Below the pieces are notes generated by a model. That model had not been told where the DNA came from and ran no database searches. It saw nothing but the letters and a program-made list of their open reading frames with translations. This document shows positions 20,866-32,319 of a stretch of DNA of 64,000 bases, in pieces. The first letter of the stretch is position 1; each line of letters starts with the position of its first letter. The stretch is from NCBI GenBank assembly GCA_022606135.1, contig JABYQN010000002.1:2728001-2792000 (forward strand). The letters run 5' to 3'. This DNA comes from Fomes fomentarius. Its lineage: Eukaryota; Basidiomycota; Agaricomycetes; Polyporales; Polyporaceae. The position numbers and the translations under genes were made by a program.

Positions 20866-22927
20866 CTATTCACGCTTCATCCGCCCGTCAATGATTGGGT
20901 CGGGCCAAGGGACAGTGTAGTTCGCGAAGCAGTCGTACTTGAAGTCAATCTCCGCCACGCGTTCTTTCAAACCCTGAACGAAGCTCGCCAGTTTGCACAA
21001 GCCATCCTTGTTGGCCGTGCAGTGGTTGATGCCAGTAAGTGGTACGACCCCGTCGTTCAACAAGAAGCGGAAGTATGATTCCTTCTGGGCCGACTTCTTT
21101 GAGGCCGGGCATGATAAAACCTGCCCGACCAAGTTCGTCGCGAAAGGCGAGATTTGCGAGCCGATATAGGTCTGGTTGGGATGATCAGATATGCGTGCAC
21201 GAGTCGAGCCAACGGAATGAAGGATAATTACCTGTCCCTTCGGAATGTGGTCAACGGGCAAAGGGCCATTTGCCGCCATCGAGGTGAGGTTCAGTGCCAC
21301 AAGAACTACGGGCCAAACATTAGTATCAGGCATTACATGCAGATTTAATGGCAAGGCGCACTAGTCGTGACAACCGTGTCGTGGGTAGCGTCCACATAGA
21401 TTGGCTGATGCAGAGGGAACGTCACATTGTTGCCGTCCAACGTGCTGTTTAGGACGGTCGAGAAGTCGTCGATAGGAGTTTGTGTAAGACGAGCCACCAG
21501 CTCTTGGACGTAGCCTATACCCTGCGCGGCGGAAGCAGGGTTCCCTGGACCAAAGCTATACCACAGACCGAGGTCTGCGAGGTGCATGAGCACAGTGACC
21601 CGTGTAAGTCGTACTACAGCACGACTCACCCACAGCATATTCATAACCCCTCCATTCATTTTCCGTGAATAAGCCACAGAATTCGGAGTATCCAAGAGCG
21701 ACGGTTTCATACGCGCACAAAGACTGCATCGCCATGACAGAATTGACATCGAGCACCACCCCTTTGAGGTGCTTCTGTAGGCGAGGGATAGTGTCCTTCA
21801 GGTAGATCTGCGTCCAGTTGGCACTTGCTTGTAGTCCCAAACTCGCGACCTCGTTGTTCGCGTTCGGGCACCCCTCCCAAGGGTTCAACGAGTGATAAAA
21901 CCCGGGTTCTTCGATTCCGATGAGCTGGTGATAGGAGCTCTGGTATTGTTGCACCCCAAAGAATCCTGCAGCAAAGTGGAGCCTGGGTCATACGTCAGCG
22001 GACGACCTCAATGCAACAGGTGTCGAGTCTACGTACGCGGAATCGACCATGCGAGCTGAGAGAATAATCAGCACTTCAGGTTTGAACGCGAATGCGACTC
22101 GCAGATTGTACTTTACCTTCTGAGGTGGTACGGAAGACGGGCAGGTCCGTGAAGCCCTTTAGCAGGTGTCCATACTTGACTCTGAAACCAACGCCGAGGT
22201 CGAAGCTAGGAGCTTGGTTAAGTAACAAATACATCCTCAGGGCCGGGAAGCAATCACACCACTCACAGCTGTTCTCGCCCGAAAGGTGTCAGCAGCTCAG
22301 CCCCAAGCTTGTACGTCCAGGTATTCAGGAACTTGAGAGGACCCGTGGCACTGAAGCCTTCAGATGTCGCAGCAGCGTTGATCTTGCCCGCAAACGCACT
22401 TGGCCCGGATCCCGTCGTGGGGTATCTGGCGCCATGGCGGTGGAGGATGTGTACTTGAGTGAGCTCGCAGCCATCGGGGACTATGGCAGACGCCTCGGAA
22501 AGACCGAAGGCGCCGCCCACAGACCACCACGGGGAGAGGTTACCCCAATAGCGCATGGGGTTGAAGGCACTCGGATTCTTTAGCGAAATCTGCGCAGCTG
22601 CAGGGCGCACGAGCGGGTAGACGTCATCCTTCTCGGGGGCGGCAGGAGCCGTCTCTACAACCCATGCCTCGTCTCCAGCTGTGGAACTCAGCGTCAGATA
22701 TCATCTTACGACAGTGCGATCACAGCGAAAGCCGTACTTGGGGTCGGACCAGGGAAACCGACTTCCTCGGCATTCGGGAAGTAAGTGTTAATGGACGTGT
22801 CCGTCGCATTGGGTGGCGGGAACACGGCCGTGACGGTTGAGCCAGCATAGGTGGATGCGCCGGGTGGGCCGGCGGACACGACCGCCAGGGTAGTACACAG
22901 CATGAAGAAAAATCTGGAGAGGGCCAT
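20866..22927 (-). CDS. Secreted histidine acid phosphatase (phytase-like)
   Basis: Extracellular phosphomonoesterase of histidine acid phosphatase clan 2. The chosen ATG at 22927 gives MALSRFFFMLCTTLAVVSAG, a clean signal peptide. Longer in-frame starts would bury it. After the first intron come SAFNPMRYWGNLSPWWSVGG and the catalytic motif LHRHGARYPTT (RHGxRxP). The distal proton-donor motif is seen as VDATHDTVV. The C-terminal exons contain VVLVALNLTSMAANGPLPVD and NHCTANKDGLCKLASFVQGL with cysteines for disulfides. Roughly ten exons. Substrate (phytate or broad phosphate esters) is not decidable here. The stop is 240 bp from the AFG3 start. Confidence 0.85.
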
Positions 22928-23793
22928 GTCGTACTGGACGAGTCGGCGAACAGCAAGACTGAGTCTCATCTCCGCCACATCGCTCGTATTCATACTGGCG
23001 GGCGTGATCGCCGAAGCCCCTCCCCCCACATGAATGGGCTAGGATCATTCAAGTTTGACGTCGTTGATGATCCTCATGACCTGATTCTGGCGCTGGATGC
23101 CGGCAAGGAGCTCAGGCAGATGTCTCTCTTACCGGTCACGACGAGATACTACCTCCGAATGCTGTGAGAAAACATAGCAACGCAACGAACGAGTGACATA
23201 AGGGATGCTTCCGAGTGGGAGCTCCAGCCTGCAAGTGGCTGTATCATATGAGCGTACGGTGTAACTGTCAAGCAATTCGTTCTTACTCTTGCGATGCCTT
23301 CTTTGGACAATTGAAGGGTGTAGGAATTTGTGCACGTGTACGCTGCCGTGAATTCCTGCCATTCAAGCGGATGGTGTTTTTGCGCGCGCAATCCTGATCG
23401 CAGTACAATGTAATCATATGTATGTACCACTCAACAGATGTCAACTCACCCTAATTTATGGTACCTGTGTGCTGCATCATGCTACTGTATGTGCCGCTGG
23501 ATCAGCGGTCCATCATCACGTATACGTATGCCCAGATTCGGTGTCTAGCCCAAGTGTTCGGAGTTCGACAGTGTCATGATGCAGCAACCCGAGCGTAAGT
23601 ATTAGCGACATGGGCCGCGGCCGACAACGGCATTGGAAGATCACGAGCTGGGTTAGGGCTCGGCCCGGGCCTGTCGCTGATCGCAGTGGGACCGGGTTGG
23701 AGAACGTCCAGCAATCCGCTCCTTCCGTCAATACTCGCTCTAGCCGCTGCAACATACACTCGATGTACTCGTCGGAGGCCATCGCTCGCATGC
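22928..23793. other. Long intergenic, divergent promoters of phosphatase and PTC6
   Basis: About 870 bp between two divergent start codons, longer than most spacers here, which suits a regulated secreted phosphatase. Several short frames on both strands (for example 23149-23430, minus) have no family resemblance and poor composition, and I leave them out. No TATA box or repeat stands out. Confidence 0.45.
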
Positions 23794-25407
23794 ATGGCAC
23801 CGCTTCTCTTGTCCAGGTCGCCTTCCTTACTGCGGTTGCTCCCGCGTCAGGCGAATCTACCACGCGCACTTTATCATGACTACATCCGCATATACACACC
23901 AGGTACCATCCCTTGCACGCCTGCACAGACAATGCTATAGTGACAATATCTGTCTTAGACGGGGGAACGGTCCGGTTGCACCTCAATAACCCGAACATGA
24001 TTGGGTGTGCAACCTCGCGGGGGGAACGCAGGTATAGAGACTGCGCTTGACGTAGGGGTTGTGTGATGACGAGTGAGTTTCCGGTTCGTGTCCATAGGCA
24101 GCAAGAGGACTTCTACGCGTACTCGGGTTTATCGCTCGATCCCGCGGAACTCGCCCTCACCTACAAGAAGGCACACAACCTCAATTGGGACCCCTCTGCA
24201 TTTCCTCCAGCGATAGCACGTCAAGTGCTCTTCGTTGGAATCTACGACGGCCATGGCGGTTCCACCGTTTCGCAGTTCCTTCGGCAAGAACTTCATGGGC
24301 TGTTTGAGAACGTCAACAAGTCTCAAATCCCCGAGGTATTCGCGTGGGCGAAGGAACTCGGTGGGTACTTCAGGCGGTTTAAGGGCGGAGTGTTGGCGCC
24401 GTGGGTCAACCCAGACGCACCGGACTTCCAAAAGGACTTGGATCTTGAGACTCGCGCAACACTGGCTTTCTTCGAGGCGAGTGTGCAGAGCTATTCCTTG
24501 CTTGACCGCTGGCTTACCTTCGATAGGGATAGGTTGACAAGATCCTGTCAGAGGAGAAGGAAGCGAAGGAGTGCGGCGCTACCTCATCCATTGTTCTTCT
24601 CAAGTCTCTCGACAACACTGGCTTCTTCCAGGCGGACAAAGTCGCGCTCACTGTCGCACATGTAGGGTGGGTCTCGAACCATTCCGTGATGAGAGACTGT
24701 TCCTGAACTTGATCAGGGACACTCGCGTTCTGTTGACTTCCACTGATGCTGGACGAGTGACGCCGTTGACGGAGAACCACCATGCGGAAGCGCGTGTCGA
24801 GTCCGTGCGTCTGCGCCGCATGATGGGTGGCCTCGCAACAGACTCATTCGGTGAAGTTCGGTAAGCATGTACGATGCGCTTAGAGTATCGGGCAGATCTG
24901 ACGTTTCTCATCCGCCAGGTGGATGGGTGCTCTAGCGAATACTCGTTGGTGCGTCGTCACAGACAGGGTTCACAAGCGCACTATCTGACAGCTCAACAGT
25001 CTGGGTGACCTGAAGTTCAAGCCATTCGGCGTAACACCAGAACCCGAAGTCCGCCATCTAATTCTCGAGGGTTCGTCTCCATCCCTTCCGTGAGTCTACA
25101 CAGGATACTGACCCCCTGTGCAGGTCACAATCATTCTCACCTCACCCTCATTTCCGACGGCGTGTCATCAGTCGTATCCGACGAAGAAATTTCGGACCTA
25201 GCGCGGGGTGCAATGTCACCAAAACACGCAGCAGACCGCATCTTGAATTTCGCAGAGGACATGGGCAGCGACGACAATGCGACGGCTGTGATTGTACCCC
25301 TCGCAGGCTGGGGGAAGATCACCGGCCCAGACCGCACCAAGGACCTGCGTGAGTATCGGCTCAAGAGCCAGCAGGGCAACGAGCGGCAACGTGGCAGGTG
25401 GATGTGA
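23794..25407 (+). CDS. PTC6: Mitochondrial PP2C protein phosphatase (Ptc6-like)
   Basis: Mg/Mn-dependent Ser/Thr phosphatase. Yeast Ptc6 is mitochondrial and linked to mitophagy and pyruvate dehydrogenase control. Exon 1 (23794-23902) encodes MAPLLLSRSPSLLRLLPRQA, an Arg-rich presequence without acids. Exon 2 (23959-24031) carries VRLHLNNPNMIGCATSRGER. Exon 3 (24098-24476) has the metal-binding motifs QQEDFYAYS and VGIYDGHGGSTVSQF. Later exons give KECGATSSIVLL, DTRVLLTSTDAGRVTPLTEN, LTLISDGVSSVVSDEE and the final DDNATAVIVPL. The 24477-24532 intron has a GC donor (GAG|gcgagt); only this splice restores FFEVDKIL in frame. The start is inferred from the presequence and frame. Confidence 0.85.
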
Positions 25408-25612
25408 AGGTGCCACTTATTGTGGTCTTGAAGTAACTCATCCCATGGGTTCCTGTGAGCCGATCCTCCCTATCTCCGATGTAATTGTGAGGACACTACT
25501 GTAGTACACGGCGTATACATTGTGCATTTACATGCGGACATTCAGCAATCGTACATCAATGGACCCTTCGGCAATCTCTGCTATTCATTCACCTTGGTAT
25601 GCCATCTGCCTC

Positions 25613-28237
25613 TTATATCTGCGCTGCTGCATGTCCATCCGCTCGGAGATCAGACCCAGCTGCCCAAACAGTCTGCCCGGACTTGTCATTGAGCTTCTGG
25701 ATGACCTGACCACGTCCAAACATGCCCCTCTTAAGTCCAACCGCTTTCCGCGCGTCGTGGCCCAATGCTGCAAGAGCAGGTCGACGTCAGCCCTCGTCTT
25801 CTCGGCAAGCAGGGGGCCGAGGCAGGGACAGGGAGATTTGTTCTGCACGCACCGCGCAATTTCTCGATGGTAGCGTCGGGGATGCCTTCCTCGAAGTACA
25901 CCTCGCTGTTGATGTCCCCGGACTGCCCGCTCTGGTTGCTCTCGGTATCAGGGCTGCCTGCCGAGATGCAGAAGCGTGGGGCGTCGAGCGCGGATTGCAC
26001 GCCGAAGCCGCGGAGGATGTTCAGGAGGACCTGGACGTGTCCTTGTGGCTATGTGGGTGTGGGTGTGGGTGTGGGTGTGGTGTTGAATGTGGTCAATATC
26101 GCTACATTGGGATGACTCTAGCTGCGTCCTGCCAAGGTAGACGCACCTGCATGAAGCCACCCATGACGCCGTAGCTGAGGAAGAGCTCGTCGCCGCGCAG
26201 AGCCATCGCTGGGATGATGGTGTGGTATGGCCGCTTTCCGCCCTAAGGAGATGCGTCGAATCGAGAAAGGGACACTCTACTGAGCGCGGCCAGGATTGGA
26301 TTTGCTCACGTGCGACGTACCTGCAGAGCGTTCGAATGGCCTAGAGTCAGATTGAAGTTGGAGCCCCGGTTCTGCAGCGTAAACCCGCAGCCCTTCGGAA
26401 CCGCTGTGCCCAGTTACGGTGGCGCGTCAGCTCTAGTCCGCGCGATGCACATTGGTGGAGGCGCTTTACCGGCAGTTCCGAACCCTAATATGACATGGAT
26501 GTTTATAGCTTATTGAGGTGGGTTCAGAAGTAGAATCTTCCTCACCGGCGTAATTGCTCTGGATGTAACTGCAGGCGTTTCCATATTGGTCCGCGACGGT
26601 GAAGTAGACAGTGTCCGACGAATGAATTGGATTACCCTGCATCCCATCATACTTGACTGGATCACGTAGGAGCGTAAACAAGATATACATACATGGACAA
26701 CTTTCGGATTTGCCTTCGTGGTGTCTATGAGTGCCGCACGGGATGCAAGATATTTCTGAGGGGGAATTCAGTGTTCGATAGGATGAGTGAGGGATAAAAA
26801 CAATGCCGACCTTGCTGAGGAGCTCTTCTACAGGGATGTTACTAAATTTCGGATCAGTCACGTAGTGCTGGCTGTCTGTTCAAGGCATGTGAATCGAGCA
26901 CCTGAGTGAATATAAATGTCGTACATACCAGCAAAGGCAAGTCTAGTAGAGGTGAAAATTAGTCCTAGACAGCGTAATAAATACAGGAGTATACGAGTAT
27001 ACACACCTCATCGCCTCAACAAGCACATGCAAGTACTCCGGCGAGTTATGCTCTAACTCAAGCAACGAGCCAATCTTCCCTTGAGCCTCAAGGTTATCCA
27101 GGATCCCCAGCGCAAGCAGGGCGGTAATCCCTTGACCATTTGGCGGACACTAGCTCTCCGTCAGCTTAGCAGCCATACCATAGAGGGATGCAGTGCTACC
27201 TCGTACACCGTCACTTCGTCGTTGAAGCTGTACTTGATGGGTTCGACCAAGTCCGTTTTATGGGCAGCAAGGTCCTCCAGCTCGAGTACACCGCCCTTGC
27301 TCTTAATCAAATCAACGATGCTCTCGGCGACGCGTCCCTTGTAAAATCCGTCCTTGCCTTTGGCTGCGACCTCGCGGAAGGTCTTCGCCAGATTCTCTAG
27401 CTTCATGAACTGTCCGGGAAGAGGCGCTTTGCCATCCAGGAGTATCTCGTCTCCGTTAGGAGATGCATTCTTGATCAACTGATAGGACCGCTGGTATGCG
27501 AAGCTGTTGATCTCTGTTACTGGGAAACTGGATAACACCAAACGTGAGATGCTTTCGGTGATATGACAGAAGCAGCCGAGCAACACACCCTCCTTCTGCC
27601 AACCTGATTGCTGGCTCTAGGACATCCGCGAGAGATACTTTGCCGCTTCCCAGGTGTTCGACGGTGTCAACCCATGCAGCCGCACATCCTATGTCCTGTG
27701 AACCCCTTGAAGAGTAATGTGTACGTGTTCCAACTTACCGGGTACTGTTACTGAGTTGATGTTCGTTACAGGGATGCTGTTACCTGTGACTCCCTGACTC
27801 CGTACATGGTCGATTGTCAATTTGGCGGGGGACCGTCCCGAGCCGTTGAGCGCCTTGACCGTACGTGTCTTGGCATCGTAGAACAAGCAGAATGCATCCC
27901 TAGGTCAAAATTAGTATCTGACGTGGGGTAGAGCATGCGGTTCGAGACTGACCCTCCGATTCCACAGCAACTGGGCTCGGTGACATTGAGAGCAGCGGAA
28001 GTCGCGACCGCGGCGTCAGCTGGGAAGATAGTGAGTGATATAACCTTCGAATGAAATGGATTGAATCGGATGGTGACCTGCGTTTCCGCCTTTTCTCAGT
28101 ATCTCGAGGCCTGCTTCGACTGCTAGCGGCTGGGAGGCGGCGACGATCCCTTTCGAACCATAGACCACGGATCTGCGGCTAGGAAAGCGCGAGAAGACAA
28201 GCTCCGGCTGCTCGACTTTGGTCCAATCGATCTTCAT
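25613..28237 (-). CDS. Gamma-glutamyltransferase (GGT, Ntn hydrolase)
   Basis: Enzyme that cleaves gamma-glutamyl bonds of glutathione and conjugates. It is made as a proenzyme that self-cleaves before a catalytic Thr. The start [20 protein letters not shown] leads into [34 protein letters not shown] and the conserved [20 protein letters not shown]. The predicted cleavage/nucleophile Thr lies in [20 protein letters not shown]. The small subunit shows [19 protein letters not shown], a [11 protein letters not shown] loop and the end [16 protein letters not shown]. About 12 exons. No signal peptide is apparent, resembling the YwrD-like branch rather than classical secreted GGT. One intron carries a TG-rich microsatellite. 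The Zn2Cys6 factor is divergent upstream. Confidence 0.87.
26053..26080. repeat. Hexanucleotide microsatellite (GTGTGG)n in GGT intron
   Basis: About four to five tandem units of GTGTGG. On the coding (minus) strand it reads CACACC repeats directly before the 3' splice site at 26049, so it replaces the usual pyrimidine tract of the intron that follows GGFMQ. Confidence 0.85.
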
Positions 28238-29028
28238 CCTCTTTCTGAAGCAGTTCTTGCGTGGAGTGTTATACTGATGGAGAGGGTGGACGGAGAGGAC
28301 TGCAGGAAAATATATTGAGGACTGCTCATGCAATGCCCTGACTTGAGCGTGGATAAACGATGGTCCCAGGAACCTGGGAGTAGCGGACATCCGTCAACGG
28401 ACCGCTATCCTCCGCCTCCGCGCAGTGTTCCGAATTCAAGGCGCTGGAGCCTCCACGTGCTCGGCGGCCAGAGCTAATCAGTTGTTTGGGTATGCCGCAC
28501 AACTGTATGCTGCCAGTACCTTCATGCCCACTGCTTCTCATCTCATGCTGTGTAACTGCTAGACTGCTTCCTTTGCGATCAAGTCAGTGTTGTGTACCTG
28601 ATCGCAAAAAAGATATTCAGATAGGATGGCGCCTACTAGGAGCTCTGCATACTAGTATGTATACTCCCCGGCCAAAGCTGTATGTTCACTCTGGGGCTGT
28701 GTGGTAATTCACTAGCGTCGACCAAGTTTCATACCAGCACTACCGCGTTATTACCTCCAGTGGATCAGCTGTGTCGACTTCGTTGCAATGACAGCACCGC
28801 TTGAAGGAACTCGAACATCGTGTTCCGATTGTCTTTCAACCACCCTACATGATCATCTCCCGAAAAGACCATCATCCTGCGATCTTCCGCCAAGCGGAGA
28901 TTAAAAGCAGTACGTTCGCAACGATTTGCAGCGTCTACGGTTGAGCGCCTCGGTGCTCAACTGAGCTCAACTATTTGTCATCCTACCTTCTACCAGGCCC
29001 GCTTCCAACTCTTTCTCCTACTTCGACC
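28238..29028. promoter_or_regulatory. Divergent promoter region, GGT / Zn2Cys6 factor
   Basis: About 790 bp between two divergent starts. It should hold both promoters. The frames upstream of the GGT start on the minus strand (to 28390 and beyond) lack similarity. I see no clear CGG-type palindrome of the kind bound by Zn2Cys6 dimers, but inspection by eye is weak evidence. Confidence 0.5.
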
Positions 29029-31998
29029 ATGCCTAAAGTCACATCGTCGTCTCATTCCTCAGCAGCCCGCTCTGTAGGAGCGCAATTTCAAAACGCGCAA
29101 GTTCTTCGTAGAAACCAGGCATGTTCAATGAACCATGCCCGATCCCCGAGGCAGTCAGGGTTGACCAATTCCATTCCATGTGTAGGCGTGCCATCAATGT
29201 CGAAGACGCAAATTGGTGGGTCTCGAGCTGCGCAAAATCACTACCATTCAGTATACTAACACGTCCTCGTTGCTGTAGAAATGGTATGTCCCACTTTCTG
29301 GCTGAGGCCGAGTCGATGCCCGATGCCCGAGCCTCGCTGACTGCACGGCGCTTATTGTAAATGAAAGTGATGCGAAACGACCACACTGCTCAACATGCAT
29401 CCGATCACATGAGTATGCCGTAGCGCACGCTGCACCCGGTACACACCATCCTCCACATCCAGAATGTACTTTTGACGAGCGTAAGTCAGGTCATGACGTG
29501 CCTTGTTGAACGTGATTCAGCTAAGATTGGTGGTTAATAGTCTCTGAGCCGAACGTTGCGGACACTAGGGAGTTACATAAAGATAGATTCGAACGGCTGG
29601 AGAATAGGATAGGTGAGTTGCTCACTCTGTGGATAAAGATGCTAATACTTGAACTTCCTTTCACAACAGAGGAACTAGAAAATCTTCTACGGGAGAAGGA
29701 CACTGCATCGTCGACGTCACCTCGTAGCAGGTCTCCAACCAGCATCCATAGCTATGATTCTGCATCCTTGTTTGGCATCGGTGACATTGGAACGTCCGAC
29801 GGGTCTTTGATTGACCGCCCCCTCGACATGGCGACGCAATTCTCGTCTGGTTCCACATTGGATGATCTCGCGGGCATTGCGACACTTGTGGGCAACCCCC
29901 TTGAATACACTTCAAGTAACACCTCGCACAGCGGTTTCAATGACATGGAAGTCTTGAATCTGTCATGGCCCCGGCATCTACCACACCTCTCATTACTTCG
30001 CCATCTGTGAGTAGATCATCCCTTGATAAAGTGTTCTCGGACCTGACGTCTCCATATTCAGTGTTGAAGCATTTTTCACGTTCACCCCGCTTGCAGGACG
30101 CATGTTTCATTCGCCAACGTTCCTTGCGACATTATCGCTCCCGCCAACCCATCCCAAGTTCCCTTTGCCTGCCATATTACATGCCATGTGTGCGATGGGC
30201 AGCATGTACACTGCAGCCATTGCGAGTCGTTCACGTACGTATGGCGATTCTTCACTCGAGACACCGTATTTAGACCCGCACTTTAGATGATATCTCTGTC
30301 ATTGACGGACTTGGGGTTTCATTCGCCGAGACCCAGATCCGTGCTGCAAAGGATGCACTAGCAGCTTCTTTGCGGGCAACTACAGACCTATTCGAGTCTT
30401 TGCAAGGTACTATTTGATTCGCTCCAGCAAGACGACAGTTGATCCCCATCCAAACAACAGCTCAAGTCATAGTCGCATTGTGGTACTGGTACAATGCGAG
30501 ATGGGCGGAGGTCAGTATCCTGTGGCTGAGGGTTGGACGTCCGACTCATACCCCGTTAGGCTTGCGTCGCATTCGCTGTCTCCCTACGCTATACAGTTCC
30601 GTGCGGACTGAATGTTTGTCCTCCATTTGAGAGTCTGTCGAGCTCCAATATGACTCGCGCATCCATCATCCCATCAGCAGTCAATGTTGTGGAGGATGAG
30701 ATGAGGCGGAACACTTTTTGGATAGGTTAGCACTCGCCCCCGTCCACCGAGACAAACTTGACCTCTACTTTGCACAGCGTACTTGACAGAACGGCACTTC
30801 ACGGCCATCAACAGCTTTGCCACATTCCTCGACGATCAGGATATCGGCCAGATGCTCCCAGTGTGTGGAGATAAATTCGACCAAGGGGTGAGAGTCAAGC
30901 TCGAAATGTTTGTTCGCGTTATTAAGCTTCCCTCCGATGTAGATCCTGGTTCCTCCCCAGGGGCGTCAGTGGTCGCACGACCATGATGTAATAACAAACC
31001 ACCCCGAGGAACAGGTAGACTCATTCGTTCTGCACGTCAAGGCTGCCATGCTCCTCTCTCGAGTCAAAGTCTTCAATGGGCGGTACAAGATGAAGCGTCA
31101 TCATGGAGACCCAACCATGCAACCAGACCCATCGAAACAACACCCTGACATACCCTTCGAGGAACTCGTTACGACTTCACCTGCCTTCATCGAGCTGGAC
31201 AAACTCGTATTGGCCTTCAGGGACTCGTTTCCCTCACATCTGAGGGATCCCACAGAGAATGGGCAAATTGATGTGTCTCTACTGACCGCGCTTTCCAGCG
31301 CGCATTTGTGAGTCCATCCGACTTCCAATGGAGTGATCGACTAAAGATATGCATATTGTCTTGTTCAGTGCCATAATCCTACTCCATGAAGGACAAGCGA
31401 ATATCGGACATTCGGCCTGTGTCTCCTCCTGCAAGATCTTGGACGCCGCACGAGCTATCCTCGATTTGTTGCACAAGGCGTACTCGACGAGTCACAATCT
31501 GGCTACTCTAGGCCTTTTCCCCATGGTTCGTTCGCATCGGGATGATGTTGTCTTCTTACTGATCGAGATGGCAGGTCTGTTGGTTCGCTGCGGGGCGTGT
31601 GCTCATCCGCTTCCTCCGCTCTGCAATAGAGGCAAAGAGCGAAGAGCACATCAAGACTCTGAAGACCGAGCTCGATTTCATCCGGTACGAGCCTGCAATG
31701 CGCTGTTCGACTATCCCCTCTAACCGACCTGTCTTACAGCTCCGTCATCAGTGGTATCGGCGATAGTCTACCTCACGCATGTGCGTTTGTTCAAGTTGTA
31801 TTCGTTCTAAGAAAGATCGGATACTAACTCATACATATAACAGATCATTATGGGAGAATGTTAAACGACTACGTTGTACAGGTGTGCGGAAGAGAGTATG
31901 CACAACCCTCCGATCTGGCCGCCCCACAAGTAGTCGTTCGGTCACAGTTCGACGATCCAGCCAGCCTGGATCCTGCCCATGCTGTTACGGAGGTCTGA
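29029..31998 (+). CDS. Zn2Cys6 fungal transcription factor
   Basis: Nuclear DNA-binding regulator with zinc binuclear cluster, coiled-coil linker and Fungal_trans middle-homology domain. The cluster is assembled from four exons: 29029-29118, 29186-29215, 29279-29283 (5 nt) and 29368-29480. Together they read ACHQCRRRKLKCDAKRPHC, then STCIRSH, and a final EC, giving CX2CX6CX6CX2C plus the last Cys. Intron 1 is GC-AG (CAG|gcatgt). After it come the coiled coil ERLENRIEELENLLREKD, the domain start FFTFTPLAGRMFHSPTFLAT, ILHAMCAMGSMYTAAIASRS, VALWYWYNARWAE, DEMRRNTFWIAYLTERH, LDDQDIGQMLPV and QVDSFVLHVKAAMLLSRVKV. All later junctions keep frame to the stop at 31998. Target genes unknown. A first look suggested a broken gene; correct splicing removes every break. 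Confidence 0.85.
29279..29283 (+). other. 5-nt microexon (AAATG) in Zn2Cys6 factor
   Basis: Between intron 2 (29216-29278, branch-like TATACTAAC, acceptor ctgtag) and intron 3 (29284-29367, donor gtatgt, branch CTGAC, acceptor gaaag). It encodes Lys and the first two bases of the third zinc-ligand Cys. Confidence 0.75.
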
Positions 31999-32319
31999 AG
32001 CTAGTAGCCTTCGTTTTGTAATTGACCTATCCCGCTCTGTTGCTTCCAAACAACTGTGCTGTTGACATTTCCTACAAACTACTATTGCCGCTCTGTATAT
32101 ACACTGTTGAGCGAGGCTTGGGAGCGGTCAGATATGGAAGATCTGCATCTGTATGATGTCCCAGAGACGCCGCTGCCATCTCCGGACCGGTCGTGTGCTA
32201 CCATGCTACTTCAAGGGTCAGGTTCAGCCGGACTCCAGTCTCACTCACTCACTCCCTCTGACAACTAAGTCTTGACCTTCTAGCCTTCGCTTGTCCTACG
32301 TGCTCTTTAACAAAACGCA
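31999..32319. other. Intergenic between Zn2Cys6 factor and VPS20
   Basis: About 320 bp. It contains the 3' flank of the regulator and the short VPS20 promoter. No feature recognised. Confidence 0.4.

Noticed and set aside
23149..23430. Possible small gene in the phosphatase/PTC6 gap
   Set aside because: Short frame without signal, family motif or supporting splice sites.
29029..29480. Broken zinc-cluster gene (pseudogene)
   Set aside because: The stops and lost Cys spacing disappear once the GC-AG intron and the 5-nt exon are used, and all downstream exons are intact.
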